Source of the DNA: Strix aluco
Taxonomy: Eukaryota > Chordata > Aves > Strigiformes > Strigidae
Direction: 5' to 3'
DNA: 64,000 nt
Assembly: GCF_031877795.1 (NCBI RefSeq)
Contig: NC_133939.1
Span: forward strand, 4,507,698-4,571,697
A program made the translations under genes and the position numbers. Shown here in pieces: positions 60,701 through 64,000 of this stretch; position 1 is the stretch's first letter; each line of letters starts with the position of its first letter. The notes under the pieces are model-generated. The model saw only the letters and a list, made by a program, of their open reading frames with translations, made no database searches and was not told the DNA's origin.

Positions 60701-62521
60701 AACTCAAGCTCCAGGTTAATGTGTTCTGTACAGAGCAGTTAGAGTGCAAAAGTATGCTTTGGCTGGCATATGTGTGTAAGTCCATGTTTTCCTGCTCCTG
60801 AAATGGGACAGCTTGTGGGAGAAGGGAGAGGTCCTCCCCATTTAAAGGAAGAGCAGTGAAGCAGAGGAGTGAAAAGGAGGAAGATCTTTGCATCTCTTGT
60901 TCCACAGGTCTCTGAAGAATGAATACAGTATTCTAAGCTGTAGGTAAAAACAGGGCTTAAGGAAGCTTTTACAATTCTTACTTCACCTTCCTGAAAGCAA
61001 ACCCATGGTAAGGGGGTATTCGGTATGTGTTTAGAAAAAAGCCCCAAATTCCTGGAAAATAGTACAGCAAAGAGTTTAGTCAGTTCATCATATACATTCT
61101 AGTGTATTTAATGAACTCAGACTTGGCTACTTTATCCTAAAACCATTTTGTTTTGAAATAGTTAGAATAAACAAACTGAAAGTTGCAGCTGTATTTACTT
61201 GACTATTGCCTTATTAGCCTCATCACATATGTTGTTATATTAATAACTCTTGCATTCGAACCATTGTGCAACAGGCAAGCCTATCGCCTCTTCCCAAGAA
61301 AGTGTGTATTCATGGGGGAGTAGGGAATTTGTCATCCCTCAGCATTCCAGCATCTGAATTCTGCTGCTTATACTGTAACTACTTTTCAGAGTTTAAAAAA
61401 CCATTCCCTCCCATGTCTGAAAAATTACCGATTTTAGGATCTCATTATGTACTTAAATACAAATGCTGCCTTTTATGAAAAGTATTGATGTATAGCTTAA
61501 GCTAGAAGATTGCAGAGATCTATTAGAAAGGCGATCTAGTGGGGATCACCCTATCAGCCACATGTTTATTGCAGACAGGACAGGAGTGATAGGGTGGTAG
61601 AGCTAATGAAGAAGGGTGGTAGGCGTGGGAGGGAAGACCACCTTCAAACAGGCATGCCAAAGGCCTAGCTTCAATTCCCAGTTTTCTCCTTGTTCTTCAG
61701 CAAATGATGTAGGTGCTGATTCAGTGAAACCTTTGGATGCTTTGCCTGCTAAGGGACTCTTTCAGCTGGATTGTAAACAGACCTTTTGCATTTTACGCTA
61801 ATTCTGCACTAATGTGCTGTATCACGTGGGTGTCTAATGACGAACTGTGCTGGCTGCTGTAATTCCTAATGCAAAAATTGATTTGCCAGTACTTAGTACC
61901 TTGAACAAAATCATGTCTTGGACTGTTTAAGGTGGGCATAGAATAAAAAACTTCCTGAAATTTAGAAGACAATCTTGCAAGTCTTTTCTTAATTTATCTG
62001 TGAAGCAAATCTTTGGCAAAACTAATTATGTTCCCAAGGGATGGAAAAGGTCCGTGTTATGAGTATCAGTTTGCCCATACATGAGGCAAGACATTTGTGT
62101 GGGTAGGTGTTCTGGTTCAAAGGGGAAATACGAAAGAGCAGATTTTGATGCTTTGCTGTTTATGGGGCAGAATGACAGAGTGACCAGCATGAGAAGAAAT
62201 AGCATTGTCCTTGTTCTATGGTGTTGCTGAATTGCAGAGCATGTTGTCTTGTGGTTCAACAGTGTAGCATAATCCACAGCTGCGTACATAAAATGCACAG
62301 AAACTACATAAAAGCAGATGTGACGTGTCCTGAATTTGCAATGTTTGGTATTGCAGAAATGTTTTAATTGGCTACTGAGGACATGCATTTTTATCCCTGC
62401 GTTATAATTTGGTAGTTGGTGGCTTTTAATTTTTTTTCCTAATTGCTGAAAGCACAGACTATTTTCACCTGCTCGGTATGCCATGCTGTTAAAAAGTATT
62501 TGTTATTCATTATATTTTCAG

Positions 62522-62782
62522 GTTCAAAGTAAACAAGAGAAGAAACCTGGAACTTCATCCCCAGTCCCTTTGAACTCCGTGGTTAGCCCTTACACTCTTC
62601 TGCCTGTGAATAAAGCCACCAGCAGTACCCCTTTGTCGATAAACATTCCACGTTTCTACTTCCCTAAAGGACTTCCGAATGTCTTCACTAATCATGAAGA
62701 AATCATTGCCAGGATTGAAGAAGCCTTTACAGAGTTTGAAGATGAGAAAGCAAACATCTGTGAAATGGGGAAAATTGCTAAG
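62522..62782 (+). CDS. PPP2R3A: PPP2R3A first exon shared by PR130 and PR72
   Basis: This exon has 261 bases in phase 0 and encodes 87 residues from VQSKQEKKPGTSSPVPLNSV to CEMGKIAK. The acceptor is TATTTTCAG and the donor GTAACT. A proline- and serine-rich linker leads to the invariant SINIPRFYFPKGLP motif of B'' subunits and then a helix with HEEIIARIEEAFTEF. Human has SINIPRFYFPEGLP and ETLSRIETAF. The motif precedes the two-part EF-hand core that binds calcium and the PP2A scaffold. It joins either the PR130 exon (at K655) or the PR72 exon (at Q44) without a frame change. The EF-hand exons are beyond the right edge. Confidence 0.97.
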
Positions 62783-64000
62783 GTAACTATTCTCTAGGCT
62801 TTTCATTTTTTGAAGAGAAAGACTGAAACTAAAACTCATAAAGTATCTCACAGCTGTTCTCATTTTTAGTGAAAAAAGAACAAATATCCTTTTGCTTTGA
62901 ATGTTTTTGTTTAGATTAAGAATAGTAGATAAAAATGAGCTCAGTGTGCTGTTCGTCACATCTGATGTGTATGCTCTTTCTTGCTTTGATTTGCAAAATG
63001 ATTCTTTCAGATTTCTTACCAAATCCAAATTGCATTTTTGCTTTTCTGTTCCTCCATAGTTATGCTCAGAAGAGACAGCAGAAACTTAGTCTGCCTCTGT
63101 GGCTTCAGGTAGTGCCACCTGCCTTCTTTGTGGTTAGCTGTCCCACTAATCTGGCCATATGTATGCTGTTGCAGTGTTGCCTGAGAAAGCAGTTTCCAAC
63201 CTACGCCTCCTTGGACATAGAAGGAGGGAAATGTTTAGTCAACCCTCAGCCACCGAGATGTGTATGTTCAATATCCATAATGCAGGTGTCAGCAGACTTG
63301 GAGTTGTTACAGCCTGCTAATGAGTTCTTGGCTTCAGGGAACAAAACACAGCACTTGTGTGGGAGCACGATGCAGATGGGTGGTTCTATTTTCCTCTCCT
63401 TCAACCATGGTTTTTAGTAATGCTGATCTAAAACTAGCAGTTGTCAGACGTATCTCATATGTTCAGTTTGCCCTGAATGCATCTTTGGCACTGTAGATTG
63501 AGCAACGATGTTCTGTCCAAGAGGAGCACTTGTTTTCCAAGAAGGAAGATCCTTCTCAAAGGAGAGAGTAGGTTGGCTTTTTGTTTGTTTTTAGAGGAAT
63601 TGAATGGCATTATTTGTAAACCATCTCTGAAAACATAAACCGAAAAACTTCTTTGCTTGACCGAAAAAAGGCTTGAAACTGGTTTTATGACAAGACAGGC
63701 AACAGTGTGTGGCCTGTCATGTTCAAACTGGGAAAAGCTGGAGTGTGGTGTGGAAGAGACCTCTGCCTTTCTGTCTGGTCTCTGCATCTGTATCTACGTG
63801 GATGTGCTCTGTGCCATCTAACTATTGTAAGGCTTGCTTCTGTTCCATGGGATTATTAATAACGGTATCAGTTTGGGGGCTCTGAAATCAATGCAGGAGA
63901 ACCAGCTACACAAAACAGCAGAAGGGAAATGTCATTCCTCAGAGCAGCTAAACAGCTGTAGAAATACAGTCACCTGGCAGAGGGGTGGCTAAATCCGAAA
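62783..64000 (+). other. PPP2R3A: PPP2R3A intron after the first shared exon, partial
   Basis: The expected next exon (VCGCPLYWKAPMF in human) was not found before the window ends. Open frames here on both strands have no recognisable similarity. No repeat or RNA gene is recognised. Confidence 0.8.

Larger units (their letters stand above)
47747..62521 (+). other. PPP2R3A: PPP2R3A intron between the PR130 exon and first shared exon
   Basis: About 14.8 kb. It hosts the PR72 alternative first exon at 54692-54823 and CR1 LINE fragments at 55297-55346, about 56.65-57.48 kb and about 57.60-57.79 kb. An A-run lies near 51625. The rest of the interval has no feature I can support. Confidence 0.8.

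Noticed and set aside
61640-61760. Weak resemblance to a MIR-type SINE
   Set aside because: Only a short phrase around a TTCAATTCCCAG segment is similar, which is not enough to call.
62026-62484. A 152-codon minus-strand frame in the PPP2R3A intron
   Set aside because: No similarity recognised. It is opposite in strand to the host gene and ends near the shared-exon acceptor by chance.
62555-63028. A 157-codon minus-strand frame
   Set aside because: It is the reverse strand of the conserved PPP2R3A exon, which is clearly coding on the plus strand.
62935-63417. A 160-codon plus-strand frame after the shared PPP2R3A exon
   Set aside because: It shows no relation to the expected next PPP2R3A exon and no known domain.
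1-64000. CRISPR arrays, rRNA, tRNA, operons, riboswitches, phage or plasmid functions
   Set aside because: None was seen. The window is ordinary vertebrate chromosomal DNA with spliced genes.

Overview
This window looks like chromosomal DNA of a bird. Three vertebrate genes can be read exon by exon, with GT-AG splice sites and matched reading frames. The proteins resemble their human counterparts closely and, as far as I remember them, chicken ones even more so. The dispersed repeats are CR1-type LINE fragments, the dominant retroposons of birds and other sauropsids. There is no sign of prokaryotic, viral or organellar DNA. The exact species cannot be named from this sequence.

Layout. (1) Bases 1-17317, minus strand: the 5' part of ARMC8 (armadillo repeat protein of the GID/CTLH E3 ubiquitin ligase). 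It has coding exons 1 (17273-17317), 2 (14934-15010) and 3 (1206-1277), separated by introns of about 2.3 and 13.7 kb. The rest of the gene lies off the left edge. A CpG island (about 17.03-17.96 kb) covers its start. (2) Bases 21409-29253, minus strand: a complete eight-exon DBR1, the RNA lariat debranching enzyme. It encodes 539 residues, and every metal-binding or catalytic residue I know for the family is present at the human position. Its first three exons sit in a second CpG island. (3) From about 32.3 kb to the right edge, plus strand: the 5' half of PPP2R3A, a B'' regulatory subunit of protein phosphatase 2A. A third CpG island (31.9-32.9 kb) probably holds the non-coding first exon. 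A large exon (coding part 45782-47746) gives the N-terminus of the long PR130 form. A small exon at 54692-54823 encodes the separate N-terminus of the short PR72 form. Exon 62522-62782 is shared by both forms. The remaining exons lie off the right edge.

DBR1 and PPP2R3A are divergently arranged about 3 kb apart, and ARMC8 lies downstream of DBR1 on the same strand. As I recall the human map, DBR1 instead faces ARMC8 head to head and PPP2R3A is about 2 Mb away, so a rearrangement has occurred between the lineages. Most of the remaining sequence is intron or intergenic DNA with old CR1 pieces, homopolymer tracts and a few perfect inverted repeats. I did not find an undescribed biological system. 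The most useful points for a second look are the PR72 alternative first exon, the chain of short upstream ORFs ahead of the PR130 start, the gene-order difference, and several exact palindromes in the promoter and intron DNA.
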